Source: Acidobacteriota bacterium (GTDB lineage Bacteria > Acidobacteriota > Terriglobia > Terriglobales > Acidobacteriaceae). From it: a stretch of 6,548 nt of DNA. The stretch spans positions 1 to 6,548 of the forward strand of contig JAJZIF010000223.1 of assembly GCA_021810735.1 (NCBI GenBank). The letters run 5' to 3'. Every line of letters starts with the position of its first letter. Position 1 is the first letter of the stretch. Made by a program: the position numbers and the translations under genes. This document shows, in pieces, positions 1 to 5,777 of the stretch. The notes beneath the pieces are model-generated. The model made no database searches. It saw nothing but the letters and a program-made list of their open reading frames with translations, and was not told the DNA's origin.

Positions 1-1
1 T

Positions 2-172
2 CAAGGCGATTCCACCATCTGGGAGCGTGCTCCGCTGGAAACCCTCAGCGCCGAGCGGCAGGTCTCCGCCTACAAACATCACGGCTTCTGGCAGCCCATG
101 GATACGCTGCATGACAGAAAATTCCTCGAAGATCTTTGGGACACGGGGTCCGCTCCATGGAAGATATGGTGA
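2..172 (+). CDS. rfbF: Glucose-1-phosphate cytidylyltransferase, C-terminal end (partial)
   Basis: Only the last 56 codons are present; the reading frame enters from the left edge and ends at TGA 170-172. The family makes CDP-glucose from CTP and glucose-1-phosphate in the cytoplasm, the first committed step to CDP-linked deoxysugars. The visible tail has the sequence typical of RfbF C-termini: a Y-K-H-x-G-F-W-Q-x-M-D-T-L segment at window residues 24-36, then D-R-K-F-L-E-D-L-W and a final A-P-W-K-I-W. The nucleotidyltransferase core lies outside the window. The call is supported by the following gene, a CDP-glucose 4,6-dehydratase, which is the usual partner and overlaps this stop codon. Identification rests on recall of the family C-terminus plus context. 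Confidence 0.88.
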   Translation, partial: QGDSTIWERAPLETLSAERQVSAYKHHGFWQPMDTLHDRKFLEDLWDTGSAPWKIW

Positions 173-1263
173 ACGCATTCTGGCACGGCCGCAAAGTATT
201 TCTCACCGGCCACACCGGCTTCAAAGGCAGTTGGCTCGCGCTCTGGCTCGATCAACTCGGCGCGGACGTCATGGGCTACGCCCTGCCCCCGCACACCACC
301 CCCAATCTTTTTACAATGGCCGACGTCGCCGGCGGCATGACCTCCGCGATCGGCGACCTCTCGGACCTCGAACAGCTCAAAGCCTCGCTCGTCCGGCATC
401 GGCCGGAGATTGTCCTGCACCTCGCCGCGCAATCGTTGGTGCGCGCCTCCTACCAGGACCCCATTCGCACTTATGAGACCAACGTTCTCGGCACCGCGCG
501 GCTGCTGGAAGCCGTGCGCGCCTGCGATTCGGTGCGCGCCGTCGTCATCATCACCACAGATAAGGTGTATGAGAACCAGGAGTGGGTCTGGGCCTACCGC
601 GAAAACGATCCCCTCGGCGGCCACGATCCCTACAGCAACAGCAAGGCCTGCGCGGAATTCGTAACCCGCGCCTACAGAGATTCCTTCTTTCCGCCCGCAA
701 AATATGCGGAGCACAAAGTTGCCATCGCCTCAGCGCGCGCCGGCAATGTCATCGGCGGCGGCGACTGGGCCGCGGATCGCCTCATCGTCGACATCATCCG
801 CGCCTTCACCTCCGGCGAAACCCTCCGCATTCGCAATCCCAACGCGACCCGGCCCTGGCAGCATGTTCTCGAACCGCTGCGCGGCTATCTCACGCTGGCC
901 GAAAAGCTCTACGAACACGGCCCACAATTCTCCGGCGCGTGGAACTTCGGCCCCCACTACAGCGATGCACAATCGGTCCAGTGGATTGTCGAACACCTCG
1001 CCGCGCGCTGGGCCGCGCTGTCTTCCGCAGCCCCGCCGCGCTGGCAGGTCGATGACGGCCCTCATCCCCACGAAGCCAACATGCTGAAGCTCGACTGGAC
1101 CAAAGCCTCGCGCGATCTCGTCTGGTCCCCGTCGCTGTCCTTGCCGGAAGCGCTGGACTTCACCCTCGACTGGTACCGCGATGTGCAGGCCGGCCACAAC
1201 GCCCGCCAAAAATGTCTCACTCAGTTGAATCAGTATCAGCAGAAACTGGAATCTGTCTCGTAG
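166..1263 (+). CDS. rfbG: CDP-glucose 4,6-dehydratase
   Basis: This NAD-dependent short-chain dehydratase converts CDP-glucose to CDP-4-keto-6-deoxyglucose in the cytoplasm. From ATG 166 it is 365 residues, close to the usual family length of about 360. Visible motifs are the Rossmann glycine motif G-H-T-G-F-K-G (15-21), H-L-A-A-Q (85-89), T-T-D-K-V-Y (130-135), the catalytic Y-x-x-x-K pair Y156/K160, R-A-G-N-V-I-G-G-G-D-W (191-201) and T-R-P-W-Q-H-V (228-234), all characteristic of RfbG. ATG 166 was chosen because M-V-N-x-F-W-x-G-(R/K)-K-V-F matches the usual N-terminus; it overlaps the rfbF stop by 7 bases, suggesting translational coupling. ATG 157, with GGGG at 145-148 upstream, is a credible alternative; TTG 136 is less likely. 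The 3' end overlaps the convergent acyltransferase gene by 47 bases. Confidence 0.95.
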   Translation: MVNAFWHGRKVFLTGHTGFKGSWLALWLDQLGADVMGYALPPHTTPNLFTMADVAGGMTSAIGDLSDLEQLKASLVRHRPEIVLHLAAQSLVRASYQDPIRTYETNVLGTARLLEAVRACDSVRAVVIITTDKVYENQEWVWAYRENDPLGGHDPYSNSKACAEFVTRAYRDSFFPPAKYAEHKVAIASARAGNVIGGGDWAADRLIVDIIRAFTSGETLRIRNPNATRPWQHVLEPLRGYLTLAEKLYEHGPQFSGAWNFGPHYSDAQSVQWIVEHLAARWAALSSAAPPRWQVDDGPHPHEANMLKLDWTKASRDLVWSPSLSLPEALDFTLDWYRDVQAGHNARQKCLTQLNQYQQKLESVS

Positions 1264-2353
1264 CGAACCACTCCCATTTCTTCAATCGCAACATCGGCTC
1301 CTCCAGATACCGCCACGAGAGCCACGCCATTCCATACGTGACCAGTCCAATCCCCAGGATGATCAGCAGCGCGGGCAGCATCCCAAGAGGAAGCGCCTTG
1401 AGCCGCAAAAGCAGCTTGTAGGACACGTACAGCGGCACAAGATGGAAGACGTACATTGCGTAACTGCGCTTGCTGATGGCCTCTAACAATGGGCTTTCGA
1501 GCACCGTCCGCACAGCGCGTCCGACTCCCCGAATGCACAACCCCACTACACCGCCAAACAGCAGCGCGGTCGATGTCAGCCCCAGGGGATAGATCGCCAC
1601 GTTGGGCGACACGGTTTCCACCACAGCCAGACCTGCAATTCCCAGCAACATACCCGCGAAACAAAGTGTTCTTAATATTTTTTCTTTCATTCCATGCCGA
1701 GTTAAAACCGCAACCAACGCGCCCGCCAGCAGCACATCCATATGGCAATATGGAAGCCGGTAAATGACGTAACCATCGACCCCGCGCCAAAACAAATATG
1801 CGCGGCAGAAAAATGCGCTATTCATCAGAAAAACAATGAGCGGTATGCGCAGGCGCTTCGCCGTAAAGTACAGCACCAGCGGCCATACCAGATAAAACTG
1901 CTCTTCCACGCACAGACTCCAGAACTGACCTACATACATGTCCGAAGCCCGGTCCGGTCCTAGAAAATTTCGATAGTAGAAGACAAACGGCGCCACTCCT
2001 ATTCCGCTGAACACCCTCCGATGAGCCAGATAAGCAGCCAGCAGAAACGTGTAGTACAAGGGCCAGATGCGCAACCCGCGACGCCAGTAAAAACGCCGGA
2101 AGAAATATGGCCGATCGAGGGAATCGAGCAGAATTCCAGTAATCAAAAATCCGGAGAGCGCAAAAAAAAGATCGACGCCGCTGCCCAGGTTTTCTACGAA
2201 ACTCCGCAGCAGAGACGTCTGCGGAGAATTCTGGATCAGGTAATACTCGCCGCAGTGGTGAACCAGCACGGCAAGAATCGCAAACGCTCGCAGACCATCC
2301 AGCGCGGGAATATGGCGCGGAATGACCTGCGCTCTTGTCCGCGGCTCATCCAT
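1217..2353 (-). CDS. Acyltransferase family 3 (OafA/YrhL-type) membrane protein
   Basis: This is an integral membrane O-acyltransferase, 378 residues from the ATG at 2353. Members usually move acetyl or other acyl groups onto sugars of O-antigen, exopolysaccharide or lipid-linked glycans. Hallmarks, in order: L-D-G-L-R22-A-F with H32 ten residues after the arginine (the R-X10-H motif of the family), F-F-A-L-S-G-F-L-I (63-71), R-R-G-L-R-I-W-P-L-Y (91-100), F-W-S-L-C-V-E-E-Q-F-Y (144-154), R-S-Y-A-M-Y-V-F-H (296-304) and Y-L-E-E-P (349-353). Many hydrophobic segments suggest about ten membrane helices; no SGNH domain is attached. An upstream in-frame TTG at 2371 would add six residues, but the ATG overlaps the preceding glycosyltransferase stop by 8 bases, which suggests coupling. 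The acyl donor and the acceptor sugar cannot be read from the sequence. The 3' end overlaps rfbG. Confidence 0.92.
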   Translation of the reverse strand: MDEPRTRAQVIPRHIPALDGLRAFAILAVLVHHCGEYYLIQNSPQTSLLRSFVENLGSGVDLFFALSGFLITGILLDSLDRPYFFRRFYWRRGLRIWPLYYTFLLAAYLAHRRVFSGIGVAPFVFYYRNFLGPDRASDMYVGQFWSLCVEEQFYLVWPLVLYFTAKRLRIPLIVFLMNSAFFCRAYLFWRGVDGYVIYRLPYCHMDVLLAGALVAVLTRHGMKEKILRTLCFAGMLLGIAGLAVVETVSPNVAIYPLGLTSTALLFGGVVGLCIRGVGRAVRTVLESPLLEAISKRSYAMYVFHLVPLYVSYKLLLRLKALPLGMLPALLIILGIGLVTYGMAWLSWRYLEEPMLRLKKWEWFATRQIPVSADTDSTE

Positions 2354-3335
2354 GCACGTCCGTCTCCGCAACCTCCGTCGAACCCAGCGGCGGCTGTGGC
2401 GGAAACTCGAAGTTCACCCGCTCCCGTTCCACAGCGAACGGTCTTCGCTGGATCTGGGTGTGAATTGCGCCGATATACTCCCCCATCACCCCCATAAATA
2501 CCAGCAGAATGGAGCTGACGAAGAACATCCCAATCACCACCGGCGCAATACCTACCGAAAATCTCCGCCAGAACAAAATCTTGTACACCAGATAGGCCAT
2601 TCCAATCAGAAACGACATCAGCGCGCCGCCGAACCCGGTAAACGTCATCAGCCGCAGCGGCACTTTGGAATGATTGATGATGCCCAGCATGCCGTAGTCG
2701 TACAGCGTGTAGAAATTGTTCTTCGTGATGCCGCGCTTCCGTCCCGGCTGATCGTAGAAGATCTTCTTGTGCGGTAGCCCAATCTCCGCGATCATCCCGC
2801 GAAAATACGGATACGGATCGCCAAAGGATTTCACCAGATCCACCACGCGCCGGTCGTACAGCCCAAAGCCGGTAAAGTTCTCAAATGTTTCGATCGACGA
2901 CAGCCGGTTCACCAGCGCGTAGTACCGCTTCCGCGCCCAGAACATCAGCGGATGTTCTCCGCTGGTCCGCTTGATGGCCAGCACCATCGAGTACCCTTCC
3001 TCCCACCCCTGCACCAGATCGGCAATCATCTCGGGCGGGTCCTGCATGTCCGCGACAATGCCGATCACCGCATCTCCCTGCGCCTGCCAGAAGGCGTGCA
3101 TGGGGCTGCGAACATGGCCGAAGTTGCGCGAGTTCACAATGATCTTCACGTTCGGATCGGCCGCCGCCAGCCCCTTCAACACTGCAACAGTACTGTCCTC
3201 GGAAGCGTTATCGATGAAGATGTGCTCGTACTTGTAGCGCCCCAGCGATGCGATCACGGCGCGCACGCGCGTATACAGTTCGACAACATTGTCTTCTTCG
3301 TTGTAGCAGGGAGTAATGATGCTGATCGTCTTCAC
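2346..3335 (-). CDS. GtrB/DPM1-like family 2 glycosyltransferase with two C-terminal membrane segments
   Basis: Proteins of this type transfer a sugar from a nucleotide donor to polyprenyl phosphate on the cytoplasmic side of the inner membrane. From GTG 3335 it has 329 residues. The GT-A fold begins at once with I-S-I-I-T-P-C-Y-N-E-E-D-N (4-16), followed by F-I-D-N-A-S-E-D-S-T (40-49) and the metal-binding D96-M-Q-D99 with P-P-E-M-I. The F-T-G-F-G-L-Y-D-R-R segment (154-163) and P-Y-F-R-G (176-180) are typical of the GtrB/YkoT/ArnC branch. Two hydrophobic stretches (about 229-252 and 263-287) anchor the C-terminus, with a short cytoplasmic-type tail. GTG was preferred over the in-frame TTG at 3398 because the conserved domain starts right there and a GAGG lies 4 bases upstream. 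It sits 79 bases after the GtrA-like gene and overlaps the acyltransferase gene by 8 bases. The sugar is unknown. Confidence 0.93.
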   Translation of the reverse strand: MKTISIITPCYNEEDNVVELYTRVRAVIASLGRYKYEHIFIDNASEDSTVAVLKGLAAADPNVKIIVNSRNFGHVRSPMHAFWQAQGDAVIGIVADMQDPPEMIADLVQGWEEGYSMVLAIKRTSGEHPLMFWARKRYYALVNRLSSIETFENFTGFGLYDRRVVDLVKSFGDPYPYFRGMIAEIGLPHKKIFYDQPGRKRGITKNNFYTLYDYGMLGIINHSKVPLRLMTFTGFGGALMSFLIGMAYLVYKILFWRRFSVGIAPVVIGMFFVSSILLVFMGVMGEYIGAIHTQIQRRPFAVERERVNFEFPPQPPLGSTEVAETDVHG

Positions 3336-3363
3336 GTCGCCTCGCGATGTTCGTATGCAAACT

Positions 3364-3369
3364 ATAGTA
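3364..3369 (-). promoter_or_regulatory. Possible internal -10 element ahead of the GtrB-like gene (weak)
   Basis: In the 79-base gap between the GtrA-like and GtrB-like genes, the minus strand reads TACTAT about 28 bases before the GTG start, a 4-of-6 match to TATAAT. No good -35 box lies 16-18 bases upstream; the nearest TTGTCA is 23 bases away. The gap may simply be transcribed through from the GtrA-like gene. Confidence 0.2.
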
Positions 3370-3414
3370 CTGGGCCTGCGAGCTTTCCCGAATGACAACC
3401 TTGTTGAGAAAGTT

Positions 3415-4029
3415 TCATTCTTTATTTCCCGCCCCCGCGGGTGCCTCGGCGATCACGCCCTCCACCACATCCTCGATGGGCGCGTCCTTTTCCGTGGCCG
3501 CGTCATGCGCCGCATCCTCCGGAACCCGGAACGAAAAGTGCTTATGCCCGAAGAAGCTGTAGATCACGGTCGATCCCATCACCATGGCCCCCGCAATGTA
3601 CGGCGCGCTGCGTTGCAGGTGCAAGCCGTGCTGCAGTCCTTCCACCAGCAAAGGCAGCACCACCAGGCCCGGCAGGACTCCGCTTCCGTACACAAGGATG
3701 CACCGGAACCACTCCGCCAGATAATTTCCCTGTGTCTTGAAAACGAAAAATTTGTAACCGATATATGCGACCGTGATGCTCATCAGATTGGAAAGCACGG
3801 AGGCGACGATGTAGCCGAAACGCAGCCGTGGCATCAGCAGCGCGGTGAACAACGCATACACGCTGTACCCGAAGATGGTATTCCACAGCCCCACCATCAG
3901 ATACCGCGCAAACTGCCCCGGCGGAATATGACGAATGAGCCGCGCCACCCATGGAACCTTGTACGGCAAACCATCCCGAGACTTCTTATCGGCGCCGTTC
4001 TGCATCGATCGTCCCATCCTTCTCGCCAT
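3415..4029 (-). CDS. GtrA-like four-helix membrane protein with acidic C-terminal tail
   Basis: The GtrA family comprises small four-helix inner-membrane proteins; the phage serotype-conversion member is thought to flip undecaprenyl-phosphate-linked glucose to the periplasm. Here the domain starts at F40-A-R-Y-L-M-V-G and has hydrophobic spans near 42-65, 72-97, 109-131 and 142-160. It ends with F-F-G-H-K-H-F-S-F (159-167), the family's usual C-terminal motif, and has N-x-x-F-G-Y (50-55) in helix 1. At 204 residues it exceeds the usual 120-150, because of about 38 extra N-terminal residues and a 37-residue acidic tail. The start is uncertain: ATGs at 4029, 4017 and 4005 are all in frame, and an AGAAGGA lies 11 bases before the last. 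It is the first gene of a minus-strand unit with a GtrB-like transferase, the classic partner. Confidence 0.88.
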   Translation of the reverse strand: MARRMGRSMQNGADKKSRDGLPYKVPWVARLIRHIPPGQFARYLMVGLWNTIFGYSVYALFTALLMPRLRFGYIVASVLSNLMSITVAYIGYKFFVFKTQGNYLAEWFRCILVYGSGVLPGLVVLPLLVEGLQHGLHLQRSAPYIAGAMVMGSTVIYSFFGHKHFSFRVPEDAAHDAATEKDAPIEDVVEGVIAEAPAGAGNKE

Positions 4030-4168
4030 CCCTGAAAATCATGGTCCATCTCCACGACGAATTTCCAGTGAGATGCGGAAGGCCCGCTGTCCGTTCGCTT
4101 TCCCGCCGCGCGTCACCTATGGGATGATGAATGCCAGGGCTGCGCGGAACGTTTCTTCTTACGACATC
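4030..4168 (+). promoter_or_regulatory. Divergent intergenic region between the GtrA-like gene and the plus-strand glycosyltransferase
   Basis: The two flanking genes point away from each other, so promoters for both directions should lie in or near this 139-base stretch. I could not find a convincing -35/-10 pair on either strand. Part of it would be coding if the glycosyltransferase starts at ATG 4124 or 4127. Confidence refers to its role by position only. Confidence 0.4.
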
Positions 4169-5137
4169 ATGACAGTTTCAGGACGAGTCACCGTCGGAAT
4201 TCCTACCATCAATCGCAGCAACCTGGCCCTGCGCTCCATCCAGAGCGTGCTCGATCAAACCTACCGCGATATTGAGGTGATTGTATCGGACGACGCCTCC
4301 ACCGACGACACCGCGGAGCGCGTTCGCGCAATCCACGATCCGCGCCTGGTGCTGTTCGAGCAGAAGCAGCGGCTCGGCCTCGTCGGCAACTTCGATTTTT
4401 GCCTCCGCCACGCCAGCGGAGAATTTTTTCTTCTCCTCGGCGATGACGACGTTCTGCTGCCCACCGCCATCGAACGCCTAATCGAGCCTTTTCTGCATGG
4501 CTGCCAGAAAATTCCATCTGGCGCGATCGGCGCAGTCTGGTGTCCCTGTGTTATTGCGGATGCCGAGGGCCGTCGTCTTTGGGTCACAGAGTCAGGTCCA
4601 ACCTGCGAGTCGCCAGCATCCATGATCTCTCAGCTACTCGCCGGCAACAGAGGCTCCCGCCTCAGCAGCATCCTGGTTCGGACCGCAGACTCCATTGCTA
4701 TCGGGGGATATGTGCAAAAGCATGGAGACCACTGCGACCTCGGCAACTGGGGTCGCGCCGCTCTCTTGCGCGATTACATGATTTGCGTCCCCGAACCTCT
4801 GGTGCAATACACCCAGCATTACGGAAGCACCACGAGCCAATCCTCAGTAAAAAAATGGCAGGACTGGGCCAGCATCATGCACGCCGATCTGCTCGTAAGC
4901 GCGCGCGCAAGTGCCGACCCTGATGCGGCAAACAAAATCGAGTCTTCCAAAAGAAATTTGATCAGCGGCGTCACCCTCACCATCCTGATTCAAACCATCG
5001 GCAAGCCCGGCTGGATTCGCAACGCAGTGGCGCAATCGTTTCGAACTCCCGAGGCCATCTTTACTCCGTACATGTTCCGCAGATTGGTCAAAGATGGCTG
5101 GAAAGTTTTGGCGGCCCGTCGCAATTCCAATGATTGA
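4169..5137 (+). CDS. Soluble family 2 glycosyltransferase
   Basis: A GT-A-fold family 2 transferase, probably cytoplasmic and adding one sugar during surface-glycan assembly. From ATG 4169 it has 322 residues. The N-terminus reads V-T-V-G-I-P-T-I-N-R (7-16), then S-V-L-D-Q-T-Y (26-32), V-S-D41-D42-A-S-T-D-D-T (39-48) for nucleotide binding, and G-E-F-F-L-L-L-G-D92-D93-D94 (84-94) holding the metal-binding aspartates. A later H-Y-G-S-T-T (217-222) resembles the H-x-G-S-x-T found in many relatives. No membrane segment is evident. The frame is open back to 3935; ATG 4124/4127 would add 14-15 residues, and the ribosome-binding site before 4169 is poor (GGAA about 19 bases away). I chose 4169 because the domain begins immediately after it. 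Donor and acceptor sugars cannot be inferred. Confidence 0.88.
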   Translation: MTVSGRVTVGIPTINRSNLALRSIQSVLDQTYRDIEVIVSDDASTDDTAERVRAIHDPRLVLFEQKQRLGLVGNFDFCLRHASGEFFLLLGDDDVLLPTAIERLIEPFLHGCQKIPSGAIGAVWCPCVIADAEGRRLWVTESGPTCESPASMISQLLAGNRGSRLSSILVRTADSIAIGGYVQKHGDHCDLGNWGRAALLRDYMICVPEPLVQYTQHYGSTTSQSSVKKWQDWASIMHADLLVSARASADPDAANKIESSKRNLISGVTLTILIQTIGKPGWIRNAVAQSFRTPEAIFTPYMFRRLVKDGWKVLAARRNSND

Positions 5138-5533
5138 AAAAAACAATCGCCATCCCATACGTCATCCACCAGTACAGCCGCATTTCAATCTCGTCGCCAA
5201 TTCTCCTCGAACTTCGCATATACAATTGGGATGAGTACTCAACACCAGCGACTGGATTCTTTGCACGGATGTGATGACGCCGCAAACAATCGAAAAAGAC
5301 GTTCCTCTCTAGACGGATCGGGCCTTTCTTTCACCGGAGAATCGTACACAGGCGCATCGTGCAGCCATTGGCTCGCATGTGCGAAGCCCGGCGCGAGAGA
5401 GTTTTACCGCACCCATTCCACGCATTGTCTCCACCCAGTCGGCGGCATTTTTCTCGCTTGCTGAAAACACCGCTCCTCGCGCGCCGAAGGTTGCGGAAAT
5501 CTGCAATCACGATTGACGCGAAGTTCACTCCTG
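5138..5533. other. Intergenic stretch with no recognisable gene
   Basis: About 400 bases after the glycosyltransferase. Short open frames exist on both strands (for example 5231-5464 plus and 5309-5506 minus), but none has a recognisable motif or a convincing ribosome-binding site. A TATACAAT lies at 5219-5226 without a matching -35 box. No rho-independent terminator was found after 5137. The stretch could hold decayed coding sequence. Confidence 0.55.
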
Positions 5534-5684
5534 AGCGGATTTACAGATACTGGCTTCAAAATGAGAGGAGTCATTCTGAGGTCGCTGCGGCGACCGAAGA
5601 ATCCAGAGGGTGATGGCGGTGTTTACGATGCGGATATCGTCCGGATTCTTCACCGCAAATGACTATACAAACTGTAAATCCGCT
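5534..5684. repeat. REPIN/MITE-like structured palindromic element
   Basis: The 151-base element is bounded by perfect 13-base inverted repeats, AGCGGATTTACAG (5534-5546) and CTGTAAATCCGCT (5672-5684). Inside are two units in opposite orientation that share GTCATT at one end and GAAGAATCC at the other. The left unit is 5570-5604. The right unit, read on the minus strand, is 5663-5643 and has a much shorter middle. Further complementary pairs are 5569-5575/5658-5664, 5616-5621/5651-5656 and 5625-5629/5636-5640. Paired inverted short palindromes are the hallmark of REPINs; terminal repeats without a coding gene also fit a MITE. No target-site duplication is evident. Copy number elsewhere in the genome cannot be seen here. 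Confidence 0.65.
5573..5602. repeat. REP-like hairpin with a tandem G-A internal mismatch
   Basis: ATTCT (5573-5577) pairs with AGAAT (5598-5602) and GGTCGC (5580-5585) pairs with GCGACC (5590-5595). The loop is TGCG, and a symmetrical GA/GA mismatch (5578-5579, 5596-5597) lies between the two stems. This gives 11 base pairs in 30 bases. It is not a terminator, as no T-run follows. It forms the core of the left unit of the larger element. Confidence 0.75.
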
Positions 5685-5715
5685 ATAGATCAATTCAATT
5701 ATAGATAGATCAATT
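5685..5715. repeat. Tandem 11-base direct repeat, 20-base period
   Basis: ATAGATCAATT occurs at 5685-5695 and again exactly at 5705-5715, so the copies are 20 bases apart, about two helical turns. They lie in an AT-rich stretch 60-90 bases before the receptor gene and directly abut the inverted-repeat element. Same-face spacing would suit a dimeric or cooperative regulator, but a chance or slippage origin is possible. Confidence 0.45.
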
Positions 5716-5777
5716 TTGTCTGACATGGGGCTTTCTTGAATCTTTTTTGGATACTCGCACGTCTCAACCTGAAGAAG

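Noticed and set aside
79..714. Long minus-strand open frame (211 codons) opposite rfbG
   Set aside because: It is antisense to clearly recognised rfbG motifs, has no recognisable domain, and is explained by GC-rich third codon positions.
582..1055. 157-codon plus-strand frame inside rfbG
   Set aside because: It is out of frame with rfbG and very Arg/His/Pro rich, as expected of a shifted reading of a GC-rich gene.
2952..3395. 147-codon plus-strand open frame opposite the GtrB-like gene
   Set aside because: It is antisense to conserved glycosyltransferase motifs and has low-complexity composition typical of a shadow frame.
3316..4035. 239-codon plus-strand open frame opposite the GtrA-like gene
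   Set aside because: It is rich in His, Arg, Gln and Pro with no domain, and lies antisense to a well-supported membrane protein gene.
5132..5148. GATTG-A7-CAATC inverted repeat over the glycosyltransferase stop codon, considered as a terminator
   Set aside because: The stem is only five base pairs and AT-rich, and no T-run follows on the plus strand.
5231..5464. 77-codon plus-strand frame in the long intergenic region, with a TATACAAT just upstream
   Set aside because: No family resemblance, no good ribosome-binding site, no -35 box. Composition looks random.
5309..5506. 65-codon minus-strand frame that reads somewhat protein-like
   Set aside because: No motif I recognise. It could be a decayed gene end, but nothing in the sequence supports that over chance.
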